Of a stretch of DNA of 6,405 nt, positions 5,670-6,405 are shown piece after piece; the first letter of the stretch is position 1, and each line of letters begins with the position of its first letter. The notes beneath the pieces were generated by a model that was not told the origin of the DNA, did no database searches, and saw only the letters and a list, made by a program, of their open reading frames with translations. Where the stretch lies: the NCBI GenBank assembly GCA_039679805.1, contig JBDKUD010000266.1, positions 1 to 6,405 of the forward strand. The letters run 5' to 3'. The DNA is from JBDKUD01 sp039679805. GTDB lineage: Bacteria > Bacillota > Syntrophomonadia > Syntrophomonadales > Syntrophomonadaceae. The position numbers were made by a program, and so were the translations under genes.

Positions 5670-6251
5670 ATGTTAGGAAGTTTTAGGATAAGGTTATTAC
5701 TGGTTATAGTTATTGTAGCTATGGTGGGATTTCTATGGCAATCATCGGAGAATACCCGGCAAGTTGTAGAGCCGGTAATTCAATATGTCATGGGTACCAA
5801 TTACGACGTAGAAAGAATTACCCTGGGATTGCTGGATAGATTCAATAACCCCAAGCAACAGCAGGTAGTACCTGCTGCCACAACAACCACTTTACAGCCT
5901 CCCTGCCAGGTGTTGGACATTAAACGCAATTATGGCTGGTATTATAATGCCACCCAGAAAAAGCAGGAATTTTCCCCGGGTATTTCTCTTAGAGTTGATA
6001 ATAGTACTCTGGTTAAACCTATTATGAAGGGACAGGTAGAAAAAATTTCTGGTGAAGGCGATAATCGATCGATATTAATCAAACATGATGATGAACTATA
6101 TTCTTTGTACGGGGGCCTAAAGGAGGTTCTGGCCCAGCAAAAGCAGATAGTGGATATCGATGATAATTTAGGTAAAACGAGTACAACCTTGTATTTTGAG
6201 ATAAGGAATCAGGATGGGCCACTTAACCCGCAAAGCATTTTTGAACAGTAA
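5670..6251 (+). CDS. spoIVFA: SpoIVFA-like membrane protein with degenerate LytM/M23 domain
   Basis: This 193-residue protein has a short basic N-terminus and one membrane segment at about 8-23. A variable, Gln/Thr-rich linker follows (about 60-78), then a C-terminal LytM/M23-type beta fold (about 103-193). The fold is recognised from VKPIMKGQVEKI, the SILIKHDDELYSLYGGL stretch, VDIDDNLGKT and LYFEIRNQDGPLNPQ. The catalytic pattern is gone. The usual H.G.D segment reads SPGISLRVD, YxHL reads YGGL, and HxHFEIR reads TLYFEIR, so zinc binding and hydrolysis are not expected. B. subtilis SpoIVFA likewise carries a LytM-like domain and serves as a scaffold and regulator of the SpoIVFB protease in the forespore outer membrane. 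The ATG has AGGAG 9 bases upstream. The gene overlaps spoIVFB by one base. The product is shorter than Bacillus SpoIVFA (about 264). The name rests on context and fold, since sequence conservation in this family is low. Confidence 0.82.
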   Translation: MLGSFRIRLLLVIVIVAMVGFLWQSSENTRQVVEPVIQYVMGTNYDVERITLGLLDRFNNPKQQQVVPAATTTTLQPPCQVLDIKRNYGWYYNATQKKQEFSPGISLRVDNSTLVKPIMKGQVEKISGEGDNRSILIKHDDELYSLYGGLKEVLAQQKQIVDIDDNLGKTSTTLYFEIRNQDGPLNPQSIFEQ

Positions 6252-6405
6252 TGAAACTGGGGAAAGTCGCCGGGGTTACTTTTCGTATTAACCCATTATT
6301 TTTAGTATTGTGTGTTGTGTACGGTTACCTGGGATTATTAGAGGAAGTATTAATAATAATGGCATCTATATTGATGCATGAAATAGCCCATACACTTATG
6401 GCATT
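6251..6405 (+). CDS. spoIVFB: SpoIVFB-like M50 site-2 metalloprotease (5' part)
   Basis: The reading frame starts at ATG 6251, inside the TAATG overlap with the previous stop, and runs off the right edge after 51 codons. The encoded start, MKLGKVAGVTFRINPLFLV, is the usual amphipathic opening of SpoIVFB-type proteases. A hydrophobic segment follows, then the zinc-protease motif HEIAH at residues 43-47. From memory, B. subtilis SpoIVFB has its catalytic motif at the same residue numbers (His43, Glu44, His47). The family cleaves substrates within the membrane; SpoIVFB releases active sigma-K from pro-sigma-K in the mother cell. No Shine-Dalgarno sequence is seen before the ATG, so translation is probably coupled to the upstream gene. 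The second half, with the remaining zinc ligand and any CBS domain, lies outside the window. Confidence 0.9.
   Translation, partial: MKLGKVAGVTFRINPLFLVLCVVYGYLGLLEEVLIIMASILMHEIAHTLMA

Noticed and set aside
5670..6251. Active M23 endopeptidase
   Set aside because: The His and Asp metal and catalytic positions are replaced, and the adjacent M50 protease gene points to a SpoIVFA-type partner.

Overview
The window is a conserved bacterial cell-shape, division-site and sporulation locus, read entirely on the + strand. Its order is mreD (3' end only), a class B penicillin-binding protein (mrdA/PBP2), minC, minD, minE, a SEDS glycosyltransferase (rodA), a degenerate LytM/M23-fold membrane protein (SpoIVFA-like), and the 5' end of an M50 site-2 protease (SpoIVFB-like). 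The closest gene order I know is the mreBCD-minCD-spoIVFA-spoIVFB block of Bacillus. This version also carries PBP2, MinE and RodA, as in spore-forming Clostridia. The AT-rich sequence, strong GGAGG ribosome sites, TTG starts, intrinsic terminators and SpoIVF pair point to an endospore-forming Firmicute of the class Clostridia. A Syntrophomonas-like or related lineage is a guess from memory and cannot be proved here.

Bases 1-2353: the end of mreD abuts mrdA (TAAATG), and the unit closes with a strong intrinsic terminator at 2310-2353. Bases 2354-4300: minCDE, tightly packed, is preceded by a region that fits the sigma-H consensus at every position and overlaps a sigma-A TATAAT. It ends in two small hairpins that lack a good U-tract. 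Bases 4301-5582: rodA has its own sigma-A-like promoter, a very short leader, and a perfect 16-bp terminator stem. Bases 5583-6405: the spoIVFA-spoIVFB pair lies behind a candidate sigma-E (mother-cell) promoter. The two genes overlap by one base, and the second lacks its own Shine-Dalgarno sequence.

How the genes work together: MreD, PBP2 and RodA belong to the elongation machinery that builds lateral wall (RodA polymerises glycan, PBP2 cross-links it). MinC, MinD and MinE keep the FtsZ ring away from the poles. In Bacillus, SpoIVFA holds SpoIVFB inactive in the outer forespore membrane until pro-sigma-K must be cleaved. The candidate sigma-H and sigma-E promoters suggest that vegetative shape and division genes sit beside genes switched on at successive stages of sporulation.

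I see no CRISPR array, mobile element, tRNA, rRNA or unknown defence-type system. The most notable points are the promoter architecture, a roughly 60-residue charged insertion in the PBP2 transpeptidase domain, and loss of the metal and catalytic residues in the LytM-like protein.
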